DNA of 39,943 nt, from the NCBI GenBank assembly GCA_026399755.1, contig JAPLQI010000013.1, positions 1-39,943 on the forward strand. Reading direction: 5' to 3'. The position numbers were made by a program, and so were the translations under genes. This DNA is from Pseudomonadota bacterium (GTDB lineage: Bacteria > Pseudomonadota > Gammaproteobacteria > Burkholderiales > Chitinibacteraceae). Numbering within the stretch: position 1 is the first letter of the stretch; every line of letters begins with the position of its first letter. A model generated the notes under the pieces. That model worked only from the letters and a program-made list of their open reading frames with translations. It ran no database searches and was not told the DNA's origin. This document shows positions 25,655 to 32,524 of the stretch, piece after piece.

Positions 25655-25945
25655 TTATTTAAGCTTGCAGCCTGCCGCACCTTCAAACGAGCACAACGAT
25701 TCTTGAAAGCGCATTGCGCCTTCATTTGTCGGTACTTGGCCTGTGCAAGTGACGTTGCCATCACCATCGCTATCTGTGCCTTGGCAAGACATAAAGACAC
25801 CTTGCTTCCCGCTAGATGTTTGAGCGGTATAAAAACTGCGAGCGGCATTGCTCACAGATTGGTGCTGCTCAGTGCTGAGTGTCTGCCGTTTGCTGCATGC
25901 CACTAGCGATAAGCCCAGCACTAAAAACAGAATGACTTTTTTCAC
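25655..25945 (-). CDS. Small lipoprotein
   Basis: 96 residues, GTG start at 25945 with AAGGAA upstream. Signal peptide MKKVILFLVLGLSLVAC ends in a lipobox LVAC, so lipidation would be on C17. The mature part has four more cysteines and an Asp/Gly-rich loop (GTDSDGDGNVTC) that could bind calcium. No family recognised. It is separate from the Rz/Rz1 pair, so it may be an envelope-modifying or exclusion lipoprotein rather than a lysis protein. Confidence 0.7.
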   Translation of the reverse strand: MKKVILFLVLGLSLVACSKRQTLSTEQHQSVSNAARSFYTAQTSSGKQGVFMSCQGTDSDGDGNVTCTGQVPTNEGAMRFQESLCSFEGAAGCKLK

Positions 25946-25976
25946 GGGATTGTTCCTTGCGGGTTAAAAAAGAGGA

Positions 25977-26570
25977 TTAGTCGATTTGTTTATGCCAATC
26001 AATCAACTGATTAAGCTGAGCCTCAATGCCTTGGCAGCGCAGACCGTTATCAATGTGATTACTTAATAGGTCGGCTTGCTGGATGGGGCTGGCGGCAAGA
26101 TCATCATCAAGGGCGTGGCGGGTTTGGGCTTGATCAGCAGCACTGCTGGGGGCTGAGGCGCTGGGATAATTTGCAGGGCTGGCAAGGGCTGCGTTCCAGC
26201 TGCGCACGAAGCCAGTAGTAAACAAGCAAGCAGGCAAAGGCTGTGGTGAAGACGTTGGGCTGGTTTTGTAAACGCTCGTAACACGGGCAATGCTCCTCGT
26301 TAAGTTAATACGTGCTTCAGCCAACTGATTGCGAGTTTGATCCAGCTCTAATGCGACTTGCTCGCTACGGGCCTGTATCGCAATGCGTTGTGTCATGGCC
26401 TGACGGGAAATATTCAGCCGGTCTAACAAGGTGCTTTCCTGCACCTGTAATTTTTCTAATTTGGCACGCTGGCTGGCAATGTCATATGCAATCGCACCAC
26501 CTAGGCCCAAACCGCAAGCAAACAGGCTAATGGCAACAAACAGCTTGATAAATAAGGGGTTAGATAGCAT
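25977..26570 (-). CDS. i-spanin Rz-like lysis protein
   Basis: 197 residues. One N-terminal membrane segment (about 7-29, IKLFVAISLFACGLGLGGAI) is followed by a long coiled-coil (about 32-100, LEKLQVQESTLLDRL... QTRNQLAEARINL) in the periplasm. It fits the inner-membrane spanin subunit that, together with Rz1, fuses the membranes at lysis. The C-terminal half is Ser/Ala/Pro-rich, in the region where Rz1 is encoded in another frame. It overlaps the small membrane gene upstream by 11 bases. Confidence 0.85.
   Translation of the reverse strand: MLSNPLFIKLFVAISLFACGLGLGGAIAYDIASQRAKLEKLQVQESTLLDRLNISRQAMTQRIAIQARSEQVALELDQTRNQLAEARINLTRSIARVTSVYKTSPTSSPQPLPACLFTTGFVRSWNAALASPANYPSASAPSSAADQAQTRHALDDDLAASPIQQADLLSNHIDNGLRCQGIEAQLNQLIDWHKQID
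26063..26284 (-). CDS. o-spanin Rz1-like lipoprotein nested in Rz
   Basis: Reading a different minus-strand frame from GTG 26284 (GAGGAG eight bases upstream; a TTG at 26290 is the alternative) gives 73 residues. A basic start is followed by a hydrophobic core and a lipobox LLASC, with C27 as the lipidated residue. The mature part is short and about one-fifth proline. This is the Rz1 pattern, nested in Rz as in lambda. The outer-membrane subunit would bind the Rz coiled coil. Confidence 0.85.
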   Translation of the reverse strand: MLRAFTKPAQRLHHSLCLLACLLLASCAAGTQPLPALQIIPAPQPPAVLLIKPKPATPLMMILPPAPSSKPTY

Positions 26571-26790
26571 TGCTACCTCCTATTGATTTACGATTTGCAA
26601 GCCAGCGTTGCGCAACGGCATAACCACCCACAACACCCAAATAAACCAACCAGCCATCGCTGCTTAAAGTGCCAGCAAAGCCTTGCTTAATAAAAACCGC
26701 AGTGGATGCTGCACAAGCGACGTTGGCCCATAGCTTGGTATGGCTTAAACGATTTGTTTGAGGATTGGTTACCAGATCAGAAAGCTGCAT
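26560..26790 (-). CDS. Small membrane protein, probable holin
   Basis: 76 residues with two hydrophobic segments (about 22-40 and 47-63) and a polar, positively charged C-terminus. N-terminus MQLSDLVTNPQTNRLSHTKLW is of a type seen in small membrane proteins of other Mu-like phages. It sits between the endolysin and Rz, the standard place for a holin, with three bases to the endolysin. Holin function is inferred from context. Confidence 0.75.
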   Translation of the reverse strand: MQLSDLVTNPQTNRLSHTKLWANVACAASTAVFIKQGFAGTLSSDGWLVYLGVVGGYAVAQRWLANRKSIGGSNAI

Positions 26791-26793
26791 CGC

Positions 26794-27321
26794 TCAGCTC
26801 CCAATCAGATGCAGATGTGATTTAAGCGGCTGCATATCACCGGCAAGCCAATCGGCTACCGTAAAGCCAGGGCATGTTTTGAGGTATTCATTTGAGGTGA
26901 TCTTTCCATCACCATTCAGGTCTGGTGATAGATCACGGTGCCCGCATACTTTTGCACTGGGGTAGCGGTTTTTCAGTTCACGGACCAGCGAATGCAAGGC
27001 TTCAAATTGGCGGATAGTGAATTGATCTGTGCCCACTAAGCAAATGCCGATAGATTCCTTGTTATGCCCAGCTACATGCGCACCAATTTCTTCAATATTG
27101 CGGCCTGTATCTAAACTGCCATCGCAATCAATCGCCCAGTGATAGCCAATGGCGAATAACTTAGGATTAAATGCCAGCCGCGCTGCATCAGTGCGGCGAA
27201 ACCCGCGTGCGCTATGCCAGACATCAATCGTTGCTGCAGCTGTTTTTAGCTTGCCATCCCCAAGGCGCTTGCCGTTTGGAGATGCAGAGCAGTGAATTAC
27301 AATGGTCTTGATGGGGCGCAT
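26794..27321 (-). CDS. Endolysin, N-acetylmuramoyl-L-alanine amidase (Amidase_2)
   Basis: 175 residues, T7-lysozyme-like. Zinc ligands visible are H10 (IVIHCSAS), H128 (GHRDLSPD) and C150 (TCPGF); Y60 matches the catalytic tyrosine. A 12-residue EF-hand-like loop D134 to E145 (DLNGDGKITSNE) is inserted between H128 and C150, possibly binding calcium. There is no signal peptide, so release needs a holin. It cuts the bond between MurNAc and the peptide stem. The start codon lies at the edge of a hairpin. Confidence 0.93.
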   Translation of the reverse strand: MRPIKTIVIHCSASPNGKRLGDGKLKTAAATIDVWHSARGFRRTDAARLAFNPKLFAIGYHWAIDCDGSLDTGRNIEEIGAHVAGHNKESIGICLVGTDQFTIRQFEALHSLVRELKNRYPSAKVCGHRDLSPDLNGDGKITSNEYLKTCPGFTVADWLAGDMQPLKSHLHLIGS

Positions 27322-27348
27322 GACAGGCTCCTGAGTGGATGCCTGTCA
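27321..27348 (-). promoter_or_regulatory. Hairpin over the endolysin ribosome-binding site
   Basis: TGACAGGC (27321-27328) and GCCTGTCA (27341-27348) form an 8-bp perfect inverted repeat on the minus strand. The AGGAG ribosome-binding site is at the loop/3'-arm boundary and the A of the ATG is in the stem. Pairing would hide the start. Confidence 0.65.
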
Positions 27349-27399
27349 TTTTGGTGGAAAGGGGTATTGCGGCTTGGGGGGATGGGGTTCAGTGGATAT

Positions 27400-27424
27400 G
27401 AAAAAGCCCTGCAAAAGCAGGGCT
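27400..27424 (-). terminator. Rho-independent terminator after the lipoprotein gene
   Basis: On the minus strand AGCCCTGC-TTTT-GCAGGGCT is followed by TTTT; an 8-bp GC-rich stem. It separates the early/middle block (28906-27452) from the endolysin gene, so a late promoter is expected in 27322-27399, though I could not assign -35/-10 boxes. Confidence 0.85.
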
Positions 27425-27451
27425 AAAGTTGGATTGAAAATCATGGGAAGT

Positions 27452-27991
27452 TTATTTTTTTATATTACCCTTTAAGTGCCCACCTAAATTAATTAGCGAT
27501 ATTTGTACTCCCAATAATCCACGACTTGCTTGCTCATGGGTCATAAAGCCATCTTTTCGATTTCCTGCATACATCGCTAAAAATGCCGAAAACCCTTTTT
27601 CTAATTCTGGCCATTGTGATTTATCAGCTGCACCATAGATTGTTGCAGCCTCTAAGACCGATAATAAATTGACAGAAACATTCTGTTTATTTAGCTCTCC
27701 AATAAAGTACACCGCCATTCTGGAAATTTCTTCCTCTGAGGTGCCATATTGTTTAGCCAAAAGTGGCAACAATGTTTTGCTCTGCTGAATTGATGCGTCA
27801 CCTGGTGATAGTGGATGACCTGCAGAAATAACAGCTACTTTATAAGCGAGGGAATCAGGATCGCGTGGTTCGTACTCTGCTAGTTTTGTTTTAAGCTGCA
27901 CTTGCTCAGCCTCTAGCTGATTGAGTTTATCCTGATCTGCACATCCCACTAACAATATTCCAGCAAGTAAAAGCGGCCAATAGCATTTCAT
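27452..27991 (-). CDS. Lipoprotein of unknown function (moron)
   Basis: 179 residues from ATG 27991 (GGGGA six bases upstream; an ATG at 27997 is too close to it). Signal peptide MKCYWPLLLAGILLVGC ends in lipobox LVGC, with C17 as lipid site. A short coiled coil (KLNQLEAEQVQLKTKLAEYE) is followed by a helical domain (about 75-165) with ISRMAVYFIGELNKQN. No family recognised. It lies between Mor and the lysis genes with its own terminator, a place for a lysogenic-conversion gene. Confidence 0.75.
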   Translation of the reverse strand: MKCYWPLLLAGILLVGCADQDKLNQLEAEQVQLKTKLAEYEPRDPDSLAYKVAVISAGHPLSPGDASIQQSKTLLPLLAKQYGTSEEEISRMAVYFIGELNKQNVSVNLLSVLEAATIYGAADKSQWPELEKGFSAFLAMYAGNRKDGFMTHEQASRGLLGVQISLINLGGHLKGNIKK

Positions 27992-28055
27992 ATGCATTCC
28001 CCAAAATAGATTGATGCAATGCTAAATCAATTTCGGCTACTTCGTCATGCTTTGC

Positions 28056-28502
28056 TTAAAACAAACTGACTTGAGTTGCACATACAACATCAGCCTCTTT
28101 TAAAATCTCCCACACTCGGCGGTCTGATAGCTGATGATCCCTGGCTAATTTCATCACTGCGCGGCTACCAGATTCTTCAAGCGTATAAGCATCAAAATCA
28201 CGGCGAATCAGGCGATTTCGCACTGCTCGAATGGCTGCTTTGCAATTGGCAACGTATAAAACATCATTACCTTTAAAGTGCTTGGCCAGCAAAGTCATTT
28301 CCTTATAGCCAATCACTTCAGCCATGGCTTCAAAAGCAATCTGGCCTTCACGATTTTTTCCCTGGGGAATCAGAATGCTGGTGCCGCCATGATGTTCAAC
28401 CAAGCGCATCGTTGCCGTTAAGCCAATCAGCCCCACCAGCTCTTGTACAACAAGTGGGAGTAAGGCGATATCTGCCTGGGTAAACTGCTCTAGCTTAATC
28501 AT
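28056..28502 (-). CDS. mor: Middle/late transcription activator Mor
   Basis: 148 residues from ATG 28502, which overlaps the gemA stop as ATGA (GGGAGA upstream). It belongs to the Mor/C family: N-terminal dimerisation helices (ALLPLVVQELVGLIGLTATMRLVEH), a GGTSILIP beta strand, and a C-terminal helix-turn-helix (SGSRAVMKLARDHQLSDRRVWEIL, about 113-136) for DNA binding. It would activate transcription downstream; no second paralogue C was seen, so this protein may act on the late genes as well. Confidence 0.93.
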   Translation of the reverse strand: MIKLEQFTQADIALLPLVVQELVGLIGLTATMRLVEHHGGTSILIPQGKNREGQIAFEAMAEVIGYKEMTLLAKHFKGNDVLYVANCKAAIRAVRNRLIRRDFDAYTLEESGSRAVMKLARDHQLSDRRVWEILKEADVVCATQVSLF

Positions 28503-28906
28503 GTGGTTCTCCCTGCGCGTTTTGCGTTGTAGGTCAGCGCGGCCACGATCTTTTGCAGCTGCTCGGCATCGCACCAATCAACACGATCCACTTTAAACAT
28601 CCGCTTGGCCATTGCATGGGCATAGTTCCAGTGGCGTTGTGCTTCAGTCAGCTGGGCTTCAATTTTGCCTATTAATGCGGTTTTATCCTGTGTTGGCTGT
28701 GGCCGTTTACCATGCTTTGCAGTCGCCTTAGGCTTAAAACCACATTTCTTTAAATGCGCCATCACCTTCATGGCCAATGGCACAGTCAGATCCTTAGCCG
28801 AACTCACGCCCGCCACGTTTTGCAACATCAGGCGATAAGTATCGTCATCCATCGCTAATTGTTTTTTAGCAACGTGAATCTTGGCGAGTTGAGTACGATC
28901 AAGCAT
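28499..28906 (-). CDS. gemA: GemA regulatory protein (DUF1018)
   Basis: 135 residues from ATG 28906 with AAGGAA upstream; the longer GTG start is not supported. Family features are QLAKIHVAKKQLAMDDDTYRLML (about 6-28), SSAKDLTVP and a C-terminal AHAMAKRMFKVDRVDWCDAEQL. In Mu, GemA modulates host gene expression and supercoiling-related functions. It sits directly upstream of mor, as in Mu and related phages (gemA-mor operon). Confidence 0.92.
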   Translation of the reverse strand: MLDRTQLAKIHVAKKQLAMDDDTYRLMLQNVAGVSSAKDLTVPLAMKVMAHLKKCGFKPKATAKHGKRPQPTQDKTALIGKIEAQLTEAQRHWNYAHAMAKRMFKVDRVDWCDAEQLQKIVAALTYNAKRAGRTT

Positions 28907-28921
28907 GGGTTTTCCTTGGGA

Positions 28922-28971
28922 ATTCACTTCGCACAAGCCGCTCGCTAAAACGGCTTGTACGCAGGGAATTA
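28922..28971 (-). repeat. 50-bp structured intergenic element, copy 1
   Basis: On the minus strand it begins with the stop codon TAA of the preceding gene (TAATTCCCTGCGT) and ends GCGAAGTGAAT before gemA. The centre is an 8-bp stem ACAAGCCG/CGGCTTGT with a 10-base loop. The second copy at 29446 has the same flanks but a different stem with pairing kept. Confidence 0.8.
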
Positions 28972-29403
28972 AATGACTTCTGACGGCTCAGTTTTTTCAA
29001 TAAGCGACACGGATTCACATACCTTGCATAAGTGATTGATGGCGGTCTTTCCATTGGCCCAGTCGGGTAAATAAAGAACGTAAGAGCTATTAATGCGCTT
29101 ATCGTTTTTCACATGCCGTTTTCCCCATACTTTTTCGAGTTTTAGACGCTCAGCAGGGCTATATAGGTGACGTATTGATTTACGTAAAAACTTGGTTTCT
29201 GGATATTCACCTTCTTTTGCATTGGCCCACTTACCCTCAAATCTGCCATTTACATAGGTTAAGGTGCGATAAACAATACTATTGGCTTTGACGCGCGTTA
29301 CACTCAGGTCAATCTCATAGCCATCGCACAGCAATTTGACGCGCCCCCATGGATGGCTTAGCTCAGTGGCCAGCTTTTCCTTTTGCTCTTTAGTCAGTTT
29401 CAT
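28969..29403 (-). CDS. Conserved hypothetical early protein
   Basis: 144 residues from ATG 29403 (weak RBS). N-terminus MKLTKEQKEKLATELSHPWG, then YEIDLSVTRV, YVNGRFEGKW and a C-terminal LPDWANGKTAINHLCKVCESV. Prophage proteins of this type are common in proteobacteria; no function known to me. The stop TAA is the first base triplet of the 50-bp structured element, which separates it from gemA. Early-region position suggests host takeover or anti-defence, by context only. Confidence 0.75.
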   Translation of the reverse strand: MKLTKEQKEKLATELSHPWGRVKLLCDGYEIDLSVTRVKANSIVYRTLTYVNGRFEGKWANAKEGEYPETKFLRKSIRHLYSPAERLKLEKVWGKRHVKNDKRINSSYVLYLPDWANGKTAINHLCKVCESVSLIEKTEPSEVI

Positions 29404-29445
29404 GGTTTTCACCGTTAGATAAAAAAGGGTGAAGCATCTGGCCAG

Positions 29446-29495
29446 ATTCACTTCGCACAGCCTGCTGCATGCAACAGGCTGTACGCAGGGAATTA
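29446..29495 (-). repeat. 50-bp structured intergenic element, copy 2
   Basis: Same flanks and length as copy 1. The stem is ACAGCCTG/CAGGCTGT with a 10-base loop containing TGCATGCA. It lies between the HU-like gene, with whose TAA it begins on the minus strand, and the next gene. Stem base changes relative to copy 1 are compensated on the other arm. Confidence 0.8.
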
Positions 29496-29792
29496 GCGGC
29501 TTAGGTTAATGGCCGTTTTCAGCTCTTTGCCTGGACTGAATTTAGGAGCACGGCTGGCGGCAATCTTGATCGTTTCCCCTGTGCGCGGATTACGGCCTTC
29601 ACGCTCTGCACGCTCAATCACAGAGAACTTGCCTAGCCCTGGCAAACTCACCTCATCACCTTTTGCTAATGCGTTTTGAGTGACTTCAACTAGCGAGGCC
29701 AGCAAGGCTTCAACATCCGCCTTACTCACTACACGGCTATGGTTTAACTTCATTTTTTCAGTTACTTGGCTAAGTAATTCTGACTTATTCAT
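29493..29792 (-). CDS. HU/IHF-family DNA-binding protein
   Basis: 99 residues from ATG 29792 (AAGGAG six bases upstream). It matches HU: MNKSELLSQVTEKM at the N-terminus, LPGLGKFSVIERAEREGRNP (about 55-74) covering the beta arm start, RTGETIKIAA and the terminal P.FSPGKELK. HU bends DNA; Mu transposition needs HU at the left end and IHF at the enhancer, so a phage-borne copy could make transposition less dependent on the host. It sits in the early operon. Confidence 0.93.
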   Translation of the reverse strand: MNKSELLSQVTEKMKLNHSRVVSKADVEALLASLVEVTQNALAKGDEVSLPGLGKFSVIERAEREGRNPRTGETIKIAASRAPKFSPGKELKTAINLSR

Positions 29793-29881
29793 GCTTTGCT
29801 CCTTTTGAGCGTGAAAGATGGGGCTTCTTCTACGGCTGATTAACGCCAGCCGCGCGCGGTTATTTCGGGAAACATCAGGCT

Positions 29882-30124
29882 TCATTGCAGTGTGGTGTTC
29901 TGAGGATTGAGAACCACAACCATGCCCTCTGTTTTTCCATCCAGGCTTGCCTTTGCTGCATCCAGAAATTCATGGATAAAGTCAGGAGGTGCCAGCCCAC
30001 GCAGACTCCCAACAGATAAACAAATCAATTGCGAGAAAAACTGGACTTGTTCTTGCGGGCTTAATTGCAAGGCCGGTTTAATTGAGCCAATAGCCAGCTT
30101 GCTGGTTTTTTCAGTGTTACTCAT
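29882..30124 (-). CDS. Hypothetical early protein
   Basis: 80 residues. MSNTEKTSKLAIGSIKPAL starts a polar N-terminus; PQEQVQFFSQLICLSVGSLRGLA and DFIHEFLDAAKASL are probable amphipathic helices. No family recognised. It follows DUF3164 by one base and precedes the HU-like gene by about 90 bases, a gap with no other gene. Confidence 0.65.
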   Translation of the reverse strand: MSNTEKTSKLAIGSIKPALQLSPQEQVQFFSQLICLSVGSLRGLAPPDFIHEFLDAAKASLDGKTEGMVVVLNPQNTTLQ

Positions 30125-30125
30125 G

Positions 30126-30734
30126 TCAAACCCCAGCCATATCTAGTGGAATCTGCTGATACTTGCCGTTTTCGGTTCGCTCATATACCCGCACATAGTC
30201 TTTACTGCACTGCACGCGGATGCTATCGGCTAAGGCCCCCATTGCTCTGACCCATTTAGGGTCTGCAATCGCTAAACGACGCAGGCCAAGGATACGGCCG
30301 GTTGAAATTTGCCCTTGTTTATCAACTTGGAAGGCATCGTTAATAATGGCTTTGATTTCACTCCGTGCCCCTTGGCTCCATTCATGCATGCACTCATCAA
30401 TCAAGGCCTTGGCAGCAAGCAAACCTTCATCAAAAGCCAATGTTTCATTGATCGCCCGAATAACCTTGTACTGTCCATCAAAACTGGTGAGCGTTACATT
30501 GCCTTTCACACCGCCCAGATTTGCATCGTATTGCTCTGCAGCCAAATGAATGAAGGCATCAATATCGCCAAATAAGGACACTTTAAAAGAGGCCATCGCG
30601 GCACTTTGGACCTTGGCTTTTTGTACGATTTCTTCAACCAAGTGATGCCGGGTCAGATCAATGGGCTTAATTTGATCCAAGGGAATCAGACGGTTTTTAC
30701 CATCTTTCATATAGCCTTCTGTGCTGATATTCAT
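30126..30734 (-). CDS. DUF3164 family protein
   Basis: 202 residues, matching DUF3164: GYMKDGKNRLIPLDQIKPID near the N-terminus, KGNVTLTSFDGQYKV (about 79-93), LIDECMHEWSQGAR (about 111-124) and the C-terminal YVRVYERTENGKYQQIPLD. This family is widespread in the early region of Mu-like and other transposable phages, with unknown biochemical role. In Mu the equivalent slot holds Gam, a DNA-end protector; I see no Gam here. Confidence 0.92.
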   Translation of the reverse strand: MNISTEGYMKDGKNRLIPLDQIKPIDLTRHHLVEEIVQKAKVQSAAMASFKVSLFGDIDAFIHLAAEQYDANLGGVKGNVTLTSFDGQYKVIRAINETLAFDEGLLAAKALIDECMHEWSQGARSEIKAIINDAFQVDKQGQISTGRILGLRRLAIADPKWVRAMGALADSIRVQCSKDYVRVYERTENGKYQQIPLDMAGV

Positions 30735-31081
30735 GCTTTTGCTCCCTGCTTTAAGTGTTGCTTTAGGTTTTCCAGCGCACTGCGGCTTTTTTGCATGCGT
30801 TCTGGTGTAAAAAAATCATCACCACTGTCTGGCCGTGGCATATACCAACGTTTAGGCTGATAGGTTTTTCCTGTTTCTCTGGCCTCTGGCAATGGTGGGA
30901 GCGGTGGCCGCTCATCAATGCCAGCCTCTTTATCCGCAATGGCAATAAGCTCACTTTGGTAGTCATCCCACACTTTGCGGCGGGCGAGCGGCCTATCCAT
31001 TCCCTCATCTACCAGCGTTTCAACAGACCGACTAAGTTCGGCCCTTGTGGCTTCATCCAGTTGGCTAAGATTTAACGCCAT
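30731..31081 (-). CDS. Conserved hypothetical early protein
   Basis: 116 residues. N-terminal helix ALNLSQLDEATRAELSRSVE, then WDDYQSELIAIADKE, a Pro-rich linker (ERPPLPPLPEARE) and a basic helical C-terminus (RMQKSRSALENLKQHLKQG). It overlaps the next upstream gene by ten bases and DUF3164 by four. No recognised family; the charged linker suggests two small interacting modules. Confidence 0.65.
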   Translation of the reverse strand: MALNLSQLDEATRAELSRSVETLVDEGMDRPLARRKVWDDYQSELIAIADKEAGIDERPPLPPLPEARETGKTYQPKRWYMPRPDSGDDFFTPERMQKSRSALENLKQHLKQGAKA

Positions 31082-31296
31082 GCCAGCGTGACGCCGTCGT
31101 ATTGAGCCAAATTGATGCCATTTTTCTTAAACATCAGGTGGGGCACTACGTCTACGGGCGGCTCGCTGGCCAGCTGCAAACGGCCGCCTTGGTCATAGTC
31201 CACAGCATGTACCGTGATCCCAGCCTGACGCAGCAGGCGAATAACGCCATTGAGCTTGGCTATTTTTTGAGTGAATGCTTCAGTGAGAACTTGCAT
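31072..31296 (-). CDS. Hypothetical early protein
   Basis: 74 residues from ATG 31296, set by AGGAGG six bases upstream; the longer frame to 31437 overlaps the previous gene in shadow. MQVLTEAFTQKIAKLNGVIRL is an N-terminal helix; the rest alternates short hydrophobic and charged segments (AVDYDQGGRLQLA, MFKKNGINLAQYDG). No family recognised. Confidence 0.6.
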   Translation of the reverse strand: MQVLTEAFTQKIAKLNGVIRLLRQAGITVHAVDYDQGGRLQLASEPPVDVVPHLMFKKNGINLAQYDGVTLAWR

Positions 31297-31297
31297 A

Positions 31298-31603
31298 TCA
31301 AACCTCCTGTAACCAACGGACAAGGCAACCCCGAATATCAAATTGCCACATTTCAAACTCACGATCTTGCACCCGCATGCGCTGCACGATTTCTGCACCG
31401 AACTCATTTTTAAATTTGATGCAATAGCTCTTGGCATACTGGATTAGCACATAAGGTTTACCGCTGATTTCATCGTGGCTACCTTGCAGCTGCACCTCCA
31501 CCTCGCGGCAATGCAACCAATGAATGGTGCGAACCGCCAGCATTGCCCGCTGGGCCACCATCATTGCCTGCTCTAAGCCTGTACGCTTTGTTTGACAAGT
31601 CAT
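31298..31603 (-). CDS. Hypothetical early protein
   Basis: 101 residues from ATG 31603 with AAGGAG seven bases upstream; ATGA overlaps the stop of the upstream gene. It contains HWLHCREVEVQLQGSHDE and a YCIKFKNEFGAEIVQRM segment that looks beta-alpha. No family recognised. As one of a run of tightly packed early genes it may act against host defences, an inference from position alone. Confidence 0.55.
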   Translation of the reverse strand: MTCQTKRTGLEQAMMVAQRAMLAVRTIHWLHCREVEVQLQGSHDEISGKPYVLIQYAKSYCIKFKNEFGAEIVQRMRVQDREFEMWQFDIRGCLVRWLQEV

Positions 31604-31929
31604 CGCGCTACTCCTTGGTTGCTTGAGCAGCCCTTGCAAATAAGCCATTGGCCCATTTTGTTAGGGTTGTGTGTTGGTGCAGGACCCGTTGCAGCATTCT
31701 GGCACTCGCCCTTTGTGATCGTTTTACCCAGCGCTGGGCAAGCTAAGGTTTGAGCCAATAAGCCTTGCTCAATTTTTTTACCAATTCGCTCTGGCGTTGG
31801 ATAGGTGCCTGCCAGCAGTTTGCTAACAGCTGCATTGCTGATGCCTAGCTTCTTAGCCGCTTGCCGCTGGCTGGTGTCAGCCACTTCTTTACGCAAAATC
31901 GGCATCCAAACTGCATTAGTCGTCGTCAT
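31600..31929 (-). CDS. Early HTH protein with C-terminal cysteine motif
   Basis: 109 residues from ATG 31929 (GGAGA upstream). An XRE-like helix-turn-helix covers about 18-42 (TSQRQAAKKLGISNAAVSKLL). The C-terminal half has four cysteines in a spread pattern (CPALGK..., ECQN, LICKGC) that could bind zinc. It overlaps the upstream gene by 14 bases. It may be a phage-borne regulator of early transcription distinct from c and ner. Confidence 0.7.
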   Translation of the reverse strand: MTTTNAVWMPILRKEVADTSQRQAAKKLGISNAAVSKLLAGTYPTPERIGKKIEQGLLAQTLACPALGKTITKGECQNAATGPAPTHNPNKMGQWLICKGCSSNQGVAR

Positions 31930-32524
31930 GCTGGATCTCCTCTTGCCAAACAACCTTGTCTAAATTCGGATCAAACACAAAGCTTTTTCGGCCAATAACT
32001 GGGGGGCGAGGACCGGTGTATTTGCCGGGTTTTAGAAAGAAAACGGCTTCTTTGCCTCGTTTTCTTTTGCCTAAATAGTCTGCGACCTCTAAATGCTGTA
32101 AATAGCGCCGGGTTTTGCTATAGCCCAGCTCGCAGACCGGTGTATTGGCATGCGCGATTAGCGACTTGATGCTGAACTCACGCAAGATATTGATCGTGCG
32201 CCACAGTATTTTGTCGGCGTGGTGATAGCTCACCATGGTGCTGCCATCTCGGTGTAACTGAGGGCATTCAATGCCCACGTCTTTAATTAGCTTGTAATGC
32301 AAACCTTCACACTGGCTAGCGGGCAGATAGGCTTGCTGAATAAATCCACCTTTGAGTAAAGCCTCCATGTAGTGACTGATGCGTGTTGACTCCACCAGCG
32401 TGTCGCTATGAATTAAAAAAATACTGAAATCTTGACGACGGGCGCGGATAGCTTCCCAAATCTTTTGTTTATTACTACGCCGCCCAATGCGCTTAATCAG
32501 CTGGGGCTTGGATAGCGCAGCCAT
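31916..32524 (-). CDS. Conserved hypothetical protein with two winged-helix-like regions
   Basis: 202 residues. N-terminal helices KIWEAIRARRQDFSIFLI, then SHYMEALLKGGFIQQ (about 51-65), and a second helical pair with CELGYSKTRRYLQHLEVADYL (about 130-150). The two look like DNA-binding wings. It shares a single base with the B gene and is followed by the HTH gene. Function unknown; DNA binding is inferred from helix pattern. Confidence 0.65.
   Translation of the reverse strand: MAALSKPQLIKRIGRRSNKQKIWEAIRARRQDFSIFLIHSDTLVESTRISHYMEALLKGGFIQQAYLPASQCEGLHYKLIKDVGIECPQLHRDGSTMVSYHHADKILWRTINILREFSIKSLIAHANTPVCELGYSKTRRYLQHLEVADYLGKRKRGKEAVFFLKPGKYTGPRPPVIGRKSFVFDPNLDKVVWQEEIQHDDD

Noticed and set aside
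28922-29495. CRISPR-like repeats
   Set aside because: Only two copies with a whole gene between them; the copies contain gene stop codons.
30126-30734. Host-nuclease inhibitor Gam
   Set aside because: The position fits but the sequence matches DUF3164, not Gam.
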